Of a stretch of 64,000 nucleotides of DNA, positions 43,826 through 55,583 are shown one piece after another. The DNA is taken from assembly GCF_018687715.1 (NCBI RefSeq), contig NC_056758.1, positions 15,009,501 through 15,073,500 on the forward strand, written 5' to 3'. A program made the position numbers and the translations under genes. Each line of letters starts with the position of its first letter. Position 1 is the first letter of the stretch. Source of the DNA: Carya illinoinensis. Its lineage: Eukaryota; Streptophyta; Magnoliopsida; Fagales; Juglandaceae. The notes under the pieces are model-generated. The model did no database searches. It had not been told where the DNA came from and saw nothing but the letters and a program-made list of their open reading frames with translations.

Positions 43826-45184
43826 TCAAAACACTTCCCTGGGATTTACAATGTACGGCCCACTCCATCGGGATTTGCAAAATTTTTGAAACTGTTTTCT
43901 TTGCTCGGAGAGAAATTGACGTTTATTTTGGGTGGACCATTCAGAAGGTATTCGCTCAGTCTCTTGAAATGGTAAAGAAGAATCTGCAAAACAATCAAAA
44001 AATTCAAAGTCATCTTCATTATCAGAGAAAGGAGAATTTGAGCAAATAAACTTTGTTGGTGTCAAACTCTCCACAGCATTCAAACCACTTATGTCATCAA
44101 AATTTGCTAGCATCTTGCAAGCGTTGAAAACGTTCAACTCAAGTGCCATGTTCCCAAAGGTAAGTTTCACAACTCCACTTCTGCAATTGATCAAAGCATT
44201 TGATGTAGCTAGAAATGGTCTTCCTAGGATGACGGGAGCTTGGTAAATAGTGGAGACCGGTTGCTGCATGTTAAGAACCACAAAATCTACTGGGTAGTAG
44301 AATTTGTCCACCTGGACCAACACGTCCTCTACAATACCCTTCGGTACCTTAACTGATCTGTCAGCCAGCTGTAGCATGATGGAGGTCTTTTTCAGCTCAC
44401 CCAATCCCAACTGCTCATATACTGAAAACGGTAGCAAGTTCACACTACTCCCCAAATCAAGTAAAGCTCTCCCAATTCGTGATTCACCAATCATAATGGA
44501 GATGTTGGGAGAGCCGGGATCTCCAAACTTCTGAGGAGTCTCGCTTAATATTAATGCACTAACTTGCTCCGTTAGGAAAGCTTTCTTCTTCACATTCAGC
44601 TTCCGCTTCACCGTGCACAAGTCCTTCAAAAATTTTGCATATGAAGGCACTTGTTGTATGGCATCCAAGAGTGGAATATTGATTTTCACTTGCTTGAAAA
44701 TCTCTTGAATATCCGTGTGATACTTATTCTTTTTGCCAGCTGCCAATCTCTGAGGATAGGGTACCATAGGTTGGTATCCCTTACTAGTTTCAACATCTGC
44801 ACTCACAGGCTTCTTCTGTTCTGGTCTCGCTACCTCTGGTTCTTTTTCAGCTTCATCCGTCTCTGCTGCATCTTTAGGGGTAGGAGCAATTACCTCTGTG
44901 TCTATGGTCATCTCACGTTGGGGAACTTCCTTCCCACTTCTCAAAGTAAGAACAGCTTTTGCTGTCTCAACAACGTCTCCTGAGACATTATGCACTTGAT
45001 GTTGTTGTTGTCTGTATACTTGAGGATTAGGCTGAGGCTGTGCAGGAAATTTCCCTTTCTCTAGGGTGCTCAAGGTTGTGCTCATCTTATTAACAGTGCC
45101 ACGCAACTCATTTATGGCCTGAGTATTTTGATTATTTGTGGTGGCCTGAATGAATTGCTGAAGTGTAATGGCCATCTGTGCCAT
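43826..45184 (-). CDS. gag-linker/protease ORF of element 3, fused to integrase remnant
   Basis: 452 residues, uninterrupted. It starts in the gag tail (MAQMAITLQQFIQATTNNQN) and passes the linker AVLTLRSGKEVPQREM. The protease centre is GRALLDLGSSVNLLPFSVYE (D-L-G intact) with VILGRPFLATSNALINCRSG. Then it jumps: ERIPSEWSTQNKRQFLSE belongs to the region after RNase H, and KSRWSGPYIVNP to the integrase C-terminus. Two deletions thus removed RT, RNase H and the integrase core while keeping the frame open. The protease looks functional; nothing else enzymatic remains. Confidence 0.85.
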   Translation of the reverse strand: MAQMAITLQQFIQATTNNQNTQAINELRGTVNKMSTTLSTLEKGKFPAQPQPNPQVYRQQQHQVHNVSGDVVETAKAVLTLRSGKEVPQREMTIDTEVIAPTPKDAAETDEAEKEPEVARPEQKKPVSADVETSKGYQPMVPYPQRLAAGKKNKYHTDIQEIFKQVKINIPLLDAIQQVPSYAKFLKDLCTVKRKLNVKKKAFLTEQVSALILSETPQKFGDPGSPNISIMIGESRIGRALLDLGSSVNLLPFSVYEQLGLGELKKTSIMLQLADRSVKVPKGIVEDVLVQVDKFYYPVDFVVLNMQQPVSTIYQAPVILGRPFLATSNALINCRSGVVKLTFGNMALELNVFNACKMLANFDDISGLNAVESLTPTKFICSNSPFSDNEDDFEFFDCFADSSLPFQETERIPSEWSTQNKRQFLSEQRKQFQKFCKSRWSGPYIVNPREVF

Positions 45185-45628
45185 ACTGTCATCTAGAGTC
45201 TTCTTGGCTGATGATAAAAGCTGAGGACTTTGTGCAGCTACATGAGGCTGAAATCCAGGAGGAGCTACATAAGGATAGCTCTAAGGATTCTGATATGGCG
45301 GATACTGGTGCTGAGGAGCACCTTGATTAAATGGCTGTTGCTGAGGTGGTGGGGACCGACCAGGCTGATCATTTCTCCATGAGAAATTTGGGTGATTTCT
45401 CCACCCCAGATTATATGTGTTGGAGAAAGGCTGATTCTATGCTTGATTGACCCAGTTGGTTGATTGTATTGGCTCAGACCCACCTTCTTGAAATACTGGC
45501 ATAACATGATACGTCAATCTAATATGGTAGAGACGAGTGGTTGATGTAAATGAGATGAGTCACCAGAGATAATATGGTAAAGAAAAATAAAATAAAATAA
45601 CAAGTTTAAATTTAAGTTCAACAACTTA
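45185..45628 (-). pseudogene. gag remnant of element 3
   Basis: Between PBS and the 45184 frame only about 0.45 kb remains, so most of the capsid is deleted. The minus strand reads MLCQYFKKVGLSQYNQPTG (knuckle-like start lost) and, in another frame, a W/N/F-rich tail equivalent to GRRNHPYFSW of element 2. Stops are present. Confidence 0.65.
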
Positions 45629-45646
45629 TCCCCGGCAACGGCGCCA
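45629..45646 (-). other. primer binding site (tRNA-Asp) of element 3
   Basis: On the minus strand TGGCGCCGTTGCCGGGGA, 6 nt inside the 5' LTR, identical to the site of the Athila-like element. Confidence 0.9.
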
Positions 45647-45652
45647 AAAACT

Positions 45653-47645
45653 TGACTCACTCAAAAATGCGTAGCACTAATGCTATCCCAAGTGCAGGAG
45701 GATGTCGTGTAATAATTAGGAATAAATTCCTAGATCGTCTCCTCAGTGAAAGTTGCTTAAAATTAAACTCGTTGAAAAATTGTGAAAAACTTCACAAAGA
45801 GAAAATAAAATGATGGTATATGCAATGGATGGAAAAGGGTACTAGTCATGGACTAGATTCATATCTTTTGAATTTTTTGTTTGTTGGATTGGAATGTAAA
45901 GGACTAATAAATTAAACTCAGAAATTAATAAAACTAAATTAAGCATTAAACTAAATTAGAAAGTAATTGACAAAACATGAACGGAAAATTTAAAATACCC
46001 AAAACCAAGATTTTAGAATTCATCTTTGTAATTAAATCACGAATTCTCAAAATAACACATAACAGTTGTAATCACTATTAAATGAAAACTTAAAGAAGTA
46101 AGAAAAATAAATAACACGAAATAAGTAAACAGAAACTCAAAAGTATTCTATAAACTTTAAACTGAAGTTAAATAAAATAGGGAACGAAAAGTCTAAACGA
46201 AAACGTCCTTTCACGATTCAATTGAAATTTGAAACGAAAAGGAACAATTTCTCATATATGATGTTTCAGAAAAATTAAAAACAAAAACAAAAGCTTAAAA
46301 CCAAACCTTTCTTGCAATAAATTAAGGTAACACAATTAATTAGAACTTCTAAAACAATTCTTTATGAAACAAAATAGCACACTTGATTAAAAACTTCTAA
46401 AACAATTTCTTTTATTTTATGAAACAAACTAGTAATGAAACAAACTAGTAACTTAATGGAAATTAAGGTATTATACTTAATGAAATACAATTCTAGAACA
46501 AATATTAATACACAAAAAAAAAATACTAAAACAACAAAGCTTTGAAACTAAAAGGAGAAACAAAATTTCTTAAAACAAAAATGAGCTAATTCTTTCAAGT
46601 ACATAGCAGAAAATTGTGTGTGTTGACAAGTGTTTTTCTAAGATTGAGTTGTCCTCCCTTCTTCTTCTAAAGCTTCGGTGTGCACCTCATTTTATAGCCA
46701 AACATCTTGCCTAACTCTTGCCTAACTCTTGCCTAACTCTTGCCAAACTCTTGCCTAACTCTTGCCTAACTCTTAACTAACTCTTGCACGGTTTCTTCAT
46801 TTTGTTTCTTCAATTTGTTATTTCAATTTCAGCACATGTTCCTTCATTCACCTGCTGCTTTGACTGGTCCAAACTAATTCAATTCATTCCCCCAACTACA
46901 ATTCACTCTAGCCGACTTCTCTTCAAGATTCAAGCACGGCATCTCTTCAATTTGTCACATGTTTTCTTTCTTTCTTCCTTCATTTCGGTTCTTGTTTAAT
47001 TCAATGGAAAGGAAGCAGCTTTTTATGACTTTTTCAATGTTAAATTTGGTGGAGAGCAGCAGCCTTTTTCTTCATATAGTTTCGGATTCACTTGAGCTAC
47101 TCGTTGGATTTGATTAAACTAGTCTCTTGAAGCTCTAAGCCTATATTCATCACCATATACGCTTGGATCCATGATATCTTCATTAAATCATCTTTTTGTT
47201 GTAGAACAAAGGCCTGGAATAGGCATTGCATGAACAAATGGAAATGAAAAGTAGAGAATCAATAGAAGAGAAAGACATAACCAAACATGCAAGATAAACA
47301 AAATATACATATATTTGAAGTATGTGAACTCATAACTCATGCACAAAGAGCAAAAATATGTGTCCAATGAACTGTGATAACGAAAATGAAGACATGTGAA
47401 GCCATTCCAATATCGACCTAGTTCAGTTTATTTTGTTTCTCAATTCTAGAGGAACATATCAGAATGCACAGTAATCAATAGTTGGTAGAATTCAAGCAGA
47501 AATTCATGGTTTTAATCAATTAAAATTACAACTTTGATTTATTCATTTTAACCATTTTTCTATTTAAAACCAATAATAATGTCATGATGAATTTAAAATA
47601 CATTGGTTTTAAATAGTAAAAATGTGCAATATTTCAGCTCAATCA
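45653..47645 (-). repeat. 5' LTR of element 3
   Basis: 1993 bp, nearly identical to 39584-41579. On the minus strand a TATAAAA lies at 46690-46696, and the 11-bp repeat array (about 46698-46788) is directly upstream of it. The two LTRs differ in how CAAA- and CTAA-type units are ordered. Confidence 0.93.
46690..46696 (-). promoter_or_regulatory. TATA box of element 3
   Basis: TATAAAA on the minus strand in the context GGCTATAAAATGAGG, the best TATA match in the LTR, immediately downstream of the 11-bp array. Confidence 0.55.
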
Positions 47646-47650
47646 CTTAC

Positions 47651-48527
47651 ACTTGAGATATTTGATTGTTGGGGGATTGATTTTATGGGACCATTCCCAA
47701 ATTCATTTGGAAATTCTTATATTTTAGTTGCTTTTGATTATGTTTCAAAATTGGTAGAGGCCATACCTTATAGAGCAAATGATCATAAGGTTATCATCCG
47801 TTTGTTGAAAGAATTATTTGCACGTTTCGGCATGCCCAAGGTGATTATTAGTGATGGAGGTTCACATTTTTGTAATAAACATTTTCAAAAACTTATGCAG
47901 AAATATGGAGTAACCCACAAAGTCTCTACTCCATATCACCCCTAGACTAATGGTCAAGCTAAGTTGGCCAATAGAGAGATCAAACTTATTCTTGAAAAAA
48001 TAGTCCGTCCCACTCGGAAGGACTGGTATGAAAAATTGTTTGATGCTCTCTGGGCTTATAGGACTGCATTCAAAACTAACTTAGTGATGTCACCTTATAC
48101 ATCGGTTTATGGTCGAGCTTGTCATTTACTTGTTGAGATTCAGTATCATGCTTTATGGGCTATTAAGCAAATTAACTTTTCACTTGATGCTGCCAAAGGT
48201 TTAAGAAAGCTACAGATTTCAGAGCTTGATGAAGTAAGAAGGGAGGCCTACGACAATTCTCACTTGGCAAAGGAGCGAATGAAGGCCTTGCATGACAAAT
48301 ATCCTGTCCCTGATCAGAAAGTGCTCATCTATAATTCTAGACTAAATCTTTTTCCCAAAAAGCTAAAATCCAGATGGAGTGGTTCATACATTGTTAAGGA
48401 GGTTCATCCTCACGGGGAGGTAGATATTGTCAATCCAAAAAATGGCAATAACTTTATTGTCAATGGACAACGTCTAAAGCCGTTTATGACTGCTTTTGAT
48501 CCAAATGAAGAGATCTTACTTGTGTAA
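47651..48527 (+). pseudogene. integrase core and C-terminus of element 2
   Basis: It resumes the frame cut at 39583. Catalytic blocks are [11 protein letters not shown] (Asp), [15 protein letters not shown] (Asp) and, after a TAG at 47943-47945 (CAG>TAG), TNGQAKLANREIK, where the catalytic Glu has become Lys. The C-terminal part SRWSGSYIVKEVHPHGEVDI and [13 protein letters not shown] is complete and ends at TAA before 48530. Confidence 0.85.
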
Positions 48528-49444
48528 GACCCCTGAGAAGTTTTTGTATTCTGATTTTGATTTATTTATTTCTTTCTTCCTTGTACAACTTTCTTTAATT
48601 TCATTTTATCTTTTATTTATATTTTTTGTTTTGCTTTCATTTTATATCATATGATTGGTTGTTCGTGTTGCTTACTTATCCTTGTGCACTTTATTTTCTT
48701 TCATTCGATTCATTGAGGACCATGTCTCTCACTAGTTGGGAGGTAGTGTGTGTGCACATATTTAAAAAAAAAATGCATTAATGTGATGTGCATTGATACG
48801 TATATGATTGACACACTTTATTTCTAGTATTTTGTGAAATTTGAGCACTTTGATGGAGTGGTTGAGCAAAATTATTTTATGATTATTTTCAAGCCTTAGA
48901 GCATAATTTATTATGCATCATATTTGTTGATATATGGTTTGAAACACCGGGCTGCTATACTTATTGAGATAAGACTTGGTAAGATTTATAAAGAACAAAG
49001 GGAAAAGTTTGAAGGACATTTTGCACATGCTTACACATGTAGTGTTCATATTTACTGTTCACTTATTTAACATAGGAGGAGTAAACTGTAGGACTACCGA
49101 ACTATGCTCTAAAAAAAATAAAAAAAACAAAAGATCGAAAAAAATCAAGAAAAGAAGAAGAAGAAGAAGATAAAGACAGCTTAGTGAACTTTCCTAAATA
49201 AAATACTAGAAACAATTACCCTAACTTTGGGAGTTGAATGTTCAACTTTCAAATAGAGTTGGCGTGAAAACTGCTAGTCTATTGGGCTTTGAGGTAGTTA
49301 GAATCAACAATGATTAATCTTAATGTTGAAAAATCTTATGACAAATCCTGGCTAGTAATGAGGAACACATAACCGTGTAACTATACACACATCTGAGTTC
49401 TGAGACATTTTTTCCAATTCTATATGAAGGATTGCTGAGACAGT
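48528..49444 (+). other. 3' non-coding region of element 2, left of element 4
   Basis: A TTGAGGACCATG ... CTAGTTGGGAGG motif at 48713-48746 follows pol. The rest is AT-rich, and the frame at 48976-49173 is a lysine/arginine artefact. It ends at the ACAGT target site (49440-49444) and resumes at 60974. Confidence 0.6.
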
Positions 49445-51799
49445 TGATAAAGGATTAGAATTGCATAATTAAGTTGTTTAAATGAGTGATTTATTTTATC
49501 AAATAGGGATTGAACACTTAATTATGCATCAAATTCTAATATTGAATGTCAAATTAATTGATGCCAATATTTTTGCACATCAAAGTCTCATATTTGCCAT
49601 TGAAATACTTAAACTATAATATCATTTCATTTATATATTGTAGGGCATTTATGGAAGGAAAGAAAGAATGGGACCTATGAGAAAATAGAGAAATTGATTA
49701 TGGTTTTATGGAATCTCATCTAATAGAGATCAAATGCAGCATCATTCGGATCACACCAACTCACACATGCAGAAAGAAAATCATTCGGACAGCAACCACT
49801 CACTCGGGCACCACATGGACAGCAGCCACTCACACCAGCTCACACACGCTGTACAGCAGCAAGAAGACACTCATTCAGACTCACACTAGCTCACACATGC
49901 AGGACAGCAGATTTGTTCTTCTTTTTCGAATAGATGAATGTGCAGCAACAAAACCACAGCAACTCACACATGCATCATCACGTTGGACACAACACACATG
50001 CAGAAAAGTGCAAACACAGCAGATAGTAGCCTTCGGACAGCACTCACACCCATTCACACATGCTGGAGCATATCACGTTGAGCAGCAGAATCATTCTTCT
50101 TTCTTTTTTGGATGGTTGAACGTGCAGCAGCAGAGGAGTTTTTACTTATTTTCTTTTTGTTTAAAAGCTAGCAGAAAGCAGCAGCAGGAACAGGGGTTGG
50201 CTTTTGACTCTTTACTTTTCAAATTGTTTTTATACAGCTAGAGGTTTTTCCAGACCTGGGAGTAGAGTAGTGCAGAGTTTTTATTTCCTTTCTTTTTCGT
50301 TTAGTAGCAAGCGGCTGGTTTCATTTTATTTACAACTCTGTTTTCGTTGGAGTCTCCGGTGCATCAGTCTTTAGTTTTTCTTTTCTTTTCGTATAGACGG
50401 AAGGCAGCTTCTTTAATTTTTGGATTGTTTTACGTCCTCTTTTTCAGCTTTCAATCGGCTGGTTCTTTTTTTTTTTTTTTCTTACTTTACGTTTTGTTCT
50501 TCCTTTCTTTTTTCGTTAACGTTGCAGAACAGGGAGTCGGTGGAAGGCCTGCTCTCTCTCTCTCAGTTTCATTATTTTTGACTTTTGAGTTTTATTGTTG
50601 GGTTGCTTTCGTTAGGCAGTAGGAGTAGTTCTTATTTTTATTTTCCTGCAGTTCAGACCGTGAGGCGGTAGGGGAATGTTTAACCGTTTTGCTTCTTTAC
50701 ACTTTGAAGCTTTGCGGACAGCTTTCAGTCAGTTATCATTTTGGTTTTTTTACTGGTTCTTAGTTTTGGGCTGAGTCTTTTTCGTTGGAGATAGAACTCT
50801 CTCTCTCGGGATGTTTAGTTTTATTGTTATTTTTTTTCTTCCGTTTCGTATTACTGCTTCTTCGTTTCTTAGTGGTTGCGAGACCTTCGGCTGGATTTCA
50901 TTTTCTAGTTCGGTTGCTTCTTCATTTTTCTTCTGGGTTGTTCTTCATTTTTTTTCTCTCTGCAGTTTAGTTTTGGCCTTTTCGGAGAGTTTTTATTTTG
51001 GCCTTCGGTGGTTTTTTTTTTTTTTCTCTCCATTTCCGTTTTCATTCTTTTCTTTTTTCCTTCGACTTTTATTTCTTTGGTTTTATTTTTCCTGTGCTGC
51101 GATTTCTCCTTCGTTTAGGCTCATTTTTATTTTGGGTTTATTTTTGCTCTCAGATTTTGTTATGGCTTTAAATAGATTAATTTTTGTTGCTAGAAATATC
51201 ATGTGTAGCTAATTTGTAAAACTTGGGTCGTGGAATGAGACTTAATTTATTTTGAGTTCTAGTTTGATGTTATATTTTGTTGTTAAATGTTGATTTCACT
51301 AAGTTACTAGTTGGATTTAAATTGAAAATAGATTGCGGCTCTTGCTCTTGTTTTGTTGTTGACGCGAGGCACAACAAAAGCTTGAAAATTATCAAGGCTT
51401 CTCTCAATTGTTTGTTAATGGGTGTTTGGCTAGTAAAGTAGAGAATCCCTTAGAAAGAATATTGCGAAACTTGAGCATAACTTTTTATTTTCCGTTTATC
51501 AATGCCTTAATTGGATTGTTAATCGAGAAAATTATCTAGAATCCAAAATAAAGAGAGTCTCATACCCAACCCAAGTGTTCGTTAATTTGTTTTTTTTTTT
51601 AGAAACTCTAATTTCAACTTCGATTATCTTTTTGCATTGCATTTGAATTTTACTTTCATCACTCATACTTGATTCATTTGTTACTCACAAATCTCTTATA
51701 CGCTTTGATAACCCATTGTCCCTGTGGACTACAATTCTGGACTTATCCTTGATACAACTTGACACTTCGACACTTGGAAGCACATTCGACCACGAGTCA
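49445..51799 (+). repeat. 5' LTR of element 4
   Basis: 2355 bp, starts TGATAAAGGATTAGAATTGC and ends GACCACGAGTCA. It has a CACAC/ACTCACAC-rich stretch (about 49750-50080) and long T-rich segments (50270-51100). The phenylalanine/serine-rich frames inside are composition artefacts. Confidence 0.93.
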
Positions 51800-51805
51800 A
51801 GTTTT

Positions 51806-51823
51806 TGGTGCCGTTGCCGGGGA
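51806..51823 (+). other. primer binding site of element 4
   Basis: TGGTGCCGTTGCCGGGGA, one mismatch to the tRNA-Asp site of the other elements, 6 nt inside the 5' LTR. Confidence 0.85.
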
Positions 51824-51968
51824 CAACTGGTGCTTATCAGAGCATTCCTCTACTACTGAGAGGACGTTGTGGAGCTGTGAACCTTTTCACAGCCTGGGTG
51901 ACATCTAATCTTTTTTCCCTTCTCTCTGTTTATTTTTTCATGGTCTTTGATTATCTGCTCTTGTTTAT

Positions 51969-52914
51969 ATGACTGGTTGGACTAGAGACCATACATCTCG
52001 ACTGTTTAGGACAGAATCATTGACATCTTTTAGCTCTGCATCATCTTCTGTTGAATCATCATCAGACACTGATAGCATCATGGCTGAAAATGAGCATCAT
52101 GATAGAGAAGTGGAGAATCCAAACAGGACTCTTAGAGAATATCTTCAGCCTGTTAGGACTAGTACACCTTCTTGCATCATTTTACCTATTAATGCAAATG
52201 CTTTTAATTTCAAACCCGGGATGATTCCATTGTTACCACACTTTCATGGTATGGAATCTGAAAACCCCTATTTGCATATCAAAGAGTTTGAAGAAGTGTG
52301 TTCCACATTCATGGATAGAACATGCACTGATGAGGTCATAAGATTGAAACTGTTTCCATTTTCCTTGAAAGACAAGGCTAAGACATGGTTGAATTCCTTA
52401 AGACCAAGATCCATTGGGACTTGGCAAGAAATGCAAACTGGTTTTTTAAAGAAATTTTTTCTCATGCATAGAACCAATGCCTTGAAAAGATAGATCATGA
52501 ATTTTGGCCAAAAGGAGGTGGAAACATTTTATCATTGTTGAGAACGATTCAAAGACCTTTTAAATGCATGTCCTCATCATGGATATGAGAATTGGAGGGT
52601 TATTAGTTTTTTTTTATGAGGGATTGCAACCAAAAATGAGACAATTTGTGGAGACCATGTGTAATGGAGCATTTTTTAACAAAGAACCTGAGGAAGCCTT
52701 TGAATATTTTGATTATCTAGCTGAAAATGCACAATCATGGGATACATCTGATGTTCATGATAGGTCGGAAAGTTCAAAGACAATTTCAGGGGGTAGGAAA
52801 TATAATTTGAGAGAAATAGATGATTTGAATGCTAGGTTGGCTATGATTTCTAAGAAATTAGAAACCATAGAACTAAAGAAAGTGAATGAAGTACAAGTTG
52901 TACCTTAGATTACC
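51969..52914 (+). pseudogene. gag of element 4, broken
   Basis: It starts MTGWTRDHTSRLFRTESL with a Ser-rich N-terminus, then NRTLREYLQPVRTSTPSC and the gag core VIRLKLFPFSLKDKAKTWLN. Breaks are TAG at 52491-52493, TGA at 52539-52541 (where relatives have CWERF, TGG>TGA) and one extra T in the run at about 52607-52614. The second frame reads LQPKMRQFVETMCNGAFFNK, EEAFEYFDYLAENAQSW and ends at TAG 52906-52908. Confidence 0.85.
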
Positions 52915-54972
52915 TTGAGCCGTAATATTTGTGAAGGCCAAGGGCATTCAACTAATGATTGTCCAACCATTCCAGCTTTTAAAGAAGTTCTATTGGATCA
53001 ATATAATGTTGTTAATATGGTTGCTAAATCTTTTTCAGGTCCTTATTCCAACACCTACAATTCGGGATGGAGAAATCACCCTAATTTCAGTTGGAGAGGT
53101 GATCAAGCTGCTTTACCTGCACCCAACATAGCTGGTCCTTCACAAATTGTACCCTACACTACCCCAGGAGGTCCAGGACCATCTCAATATGCCAACCACA
53201 TGGTGCCAGCCCAGAAAAAGAACCTTGAAGACAATTTCCAGCAATTATCCACCAACTTCCAGCAGTTGTCCAATTTTCAACAATTCATGCAAAGCCAAGC
53301 TGCTATCAACAGTCAAAATTCACAAGCCATTGCTAAGATTCGAGGGTCAGTCACAAGGTTGACTACAACCATGAGTGCTCAAGAGAAAGGGAAGTTCCCT
53401 GCACAATCTCAGCCTAATCCCCACGGCCAAGACCACCAATTTCAAAGTATGGCAGGATATTCAAATGTCAAGCAAGTCAAGGCTATTACAACCTTGAGAA
53501 GTGGTAAGGTGATTGGCATTCCAGCTCAAGAGGTAGAAAAGAATGGTAACACTTCTAAATCTCCTTCTGAAAATGAGGAACATGATCCTTTGAAATCTGA
53601 AAGTGTCCCAAGCACTACACATGCACCTTTTCCTCAAAGGTTAGCCCTTTTGCACAAAGATAAGCATCATGCTAAAATTCTTGAAATTTTTAAGCAAGTT
53701 AGGATTAACATACCATTGTTAGATGCTATTCAACAAATTCCTACCTATGCTAAATTTTTAAAGGATTTATGTACCGTAAAAAGAAAATTGAATGTGCAAA
53801 AGAAAGCTTTTCTTACTGAGCATGTTAGTGCTATTATCCAAACCAACACTCCTCCCAAATACAAGGACCCAGGATCCCCTACCATAGCTTGCATGATAGG
53901 GAGCTCAAAAATAGGCCAAGCATTATTAGACTTAGGTTCAGGTGTGAACTTATTGCCTTATAATGTTTATGTTCAGCTTGGATTGGGTGAGTTGAAATCT
54001 ACTTCTATCACATTGCAGTTGGCTGATAGGTCTATTAAGATTCCTAGGGGTGTTGTGGAAGATGTTTTGGTTCAAGTAGACAAATTCTACTATCCAGTAG
54101 ATTTTGTCGTACTCGACATGCAATTGACTAATCATTCTACTTTTCAAGCACCTGTTATCTTAGGAAGACCCTTCTTGGCTACTTCTAATGCGCTCATAAA
54201 TTGTAGAAGTGGAGTTTTAAAGTTGAGTTTTGGAAATATGACCTTGGAGCTAAATATTTTTAATCTTTGCAGGCAACCGCAAGAAGTTGAAGAAGTTCAT
54301 GAAGTGAATTTGCTGGAAAATTTCATTGATGAAAATTCTGCACATTACTTTCAACTTATTGACTCTTTAGAGGAATTTGAAGAAGATTTGAAAATATTTG
54401 ATAATGTTACTAACTCATCTCTTGTTTCCTCAATAGGTCAGCAAGTTACATCACCATGGAGGCCAAAATTTGAGCAACTTCCACCATTGACATCAACCCT
54501 CAAGCCTTCGGAGGAGCAATCCCCAACTTTGGACTGCAAACCTCTTCCATTGGAGTTGAAGTATGCTTTCTTAGGACCACAAAGCACCTTCCCTGTGGTA
54601 ATTTCTTCTCACTTAACTAGTGAACAAGAAGATAAATTGCTAGAGGTCCTTAAGGAGCATAAAAAGTCTATTGGGTGGACAATGGCTGATATAAAAGGTA
54701 TAAGTCCCTTGGAGTGTACCCATAGGATTTATTTAGAAGATGATGCAAAGCCTTCTAGGAAAATGCAAAGAAGGTTGAATCTCACAATGAAGGAAGTGGT
54801 TAAAGTTGAGGTGTTGAAATTGCTTGATGTGGGTATCATTTACCCCATCTCGGATAGCAAGTGGGTAAGTCCCATTCATGTAGTTCCAAAAAAATCCGGG
54901 CTTACCATTGTTAAAAATGAACAAAATGAATCGATTCCTACGGGATTCCTACTGGTTGGCGCATGTGTATAG
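52915..54972 (+). CDS. gag tail, protease and start of RT of element 4
   Basis: 685 residues uninterrupted. A knuckle-like ICEGQGHSTNDCPTIPAF is present, but its first Cys is Arg (SRNICEG). A Q/N/S-rich linker follows, then AITTLRSGKVIG. The protease centre is GQALLDLGSGVNLLPYNVYV with VILGRPFLATSNALINCRSG. RT starts KSIGWTMADIKGISPLECTH and SKWVSPIHVVPKKSGL. It ends in a shifted tail after ESIPTG, where an ATTCCTAC duplication (about 54934-54949) breaks the frame; RT continues at 54963 in the next frame. Confidence 0.88.
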   Translation: MSRNICEGQGHSTNDCPTIPAFKEVLLDQYNVVNMVAKSFSGPYSNTYNSGWRNHPNFSWRGDQAALPAPNIAGPSQIVPYTTPGGPGPSQYANHMVPAQKKNLEDNFQQLSTNFQQLSNFQQFMQSQAAINSQNSQAIAKIRGSVTRLTTTMSAQEKGKFPAQSQPNPHGQDHQFQSMAGYSNVKQVKAITTLRSGKVIGIPAQEVEKNGNTSKSPSENEEHDPLKSESVPSTTHAPFPQRLALLHKDKHHAKILEIFKQVRINIPLLDAIQQIPTYAKFLKDLCTVKRKLNVQKKAFLTEHVSAIIQTNTPPKYKDPGSPTIACMIGSSKIGQALLDLGSGVNLLPYNVYVQLGLGELKSTSITLQLADRSIKIPRGVVEDVLVQVDKFYYPVDFVVLDMQLTNHSTFQAPVILGRPFLATSNALINCRSGVLKLSFGNMTLELNIFNLCRQPQEVEEVHEVNLLENFIDENSAHYFQLIDSLEEFEEDLKIFDNVTNSSLVSSIGQQVTSPWRPKFEQLPPLTSTLKPSEEQSPTLDCKPLPLELKYAFLGPQSTFPVVISSHLTSEQEDKLLEVLKEHKKSIGWTMADIKGISPLECTHRIYLEDDAKPSRKMQRRLNLTMKEVVKVEVLKLLDVGIIYPISDSKWVSPIHVVPKKSGLTIVKNEQNESIPTGFLLVGACV

Positions 54973-55583
54973 ATTATAGGAAGTTGAATGCCGCCACTAG
55001 AAAAGATCATTTTCCTTTGCTTTTTCTTGATCAAGTGTTAGAAAAAGTTGCTGGACATGCCTTTTATTGTTTCTTAGATGGATTCTCCGGTTACTATCAA
55101 TTAGAAATAGCACCAGAGGATCAAGAAAAGACCACCTTTACTTGTCCTTTTGGTACTTTTGCTTTTAGGAGAATGCCTTTTGGTTTATGCAATGCACCAA
55201 CAACTTTTCAAAGATGCATGCTTAGCATTTTTAGTGACATGATTGAGAACACCCTAGAAGTGTTTATGGATGCTTTTTCTGTATTTGGTGATTCATTTGA
55301 GAGTTGTTTAACCAATTTACAAGCTGTTTTGGCCAGGTGTAAAGAGAAGCAATTGCTACTTAATTGGGAGAAGTGCTATTTCATGGTACAACAGGGCATT
55401 GTTCTGAGACATATTGTTTCATCTAGAGGACTTGAAGTAGATAGAGCAAAAATTGAGTTGATCTCTAAACTTCCTATACCTAAGTCAATAAAAGACATTA
55501 GATCTTTTCTTGGGCATGCGGGTTTTTATAGGAGATTTATCAAAGACTTTAGCTCTACTTCTAAGCCTCTATGTAAGCTATAG
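54963..55583 (+). pseudogene. reverse transcriptase of element 4
   Basis: It reads [60 protein letters not shown] and the catalytic box as VFMDAFSVFG: the second Asp of FMDD is Ala. [20 protein letters not shown] follows, and TAG at 55581-55583 ends the frame. The Asp>Ala change alone should abolish polymerase activity. Confidence 0.88.

Larger units (their letters stand above)
39584..47645 (-). mobile_element. Ty3/gypsy element 3: internally deleted derivative in element 2
   Basis: 8062 bp on the minus strand with LTRs 39584-41579 and 45653-47645 and TSD CTTAC (39579-39583, 47646-47650). The PBS (45629-45646) is a perfect tRNA-Asp site. The interior is only 4.07 kb: a gag remnant, an intact gag-linker/protease frame fused to a scrap of integrase C-terminus, and an extra coiled-coil ORF. 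RT, RNase H and most of integrase are absent, so it must have moved with proteins from another copy. LTRs are nearly identical. It is from the same broad family as element 2, judged by LTR ends. Confidence 0.92.

Noticed and set aside
50347..51212. Phe/Ser-rich frames suggesting membrane proteins, also at 59491-60187
   Set aside because: They lie in the T-rich LTRs of element 4, occur in both copies and have no conserved start or domain.
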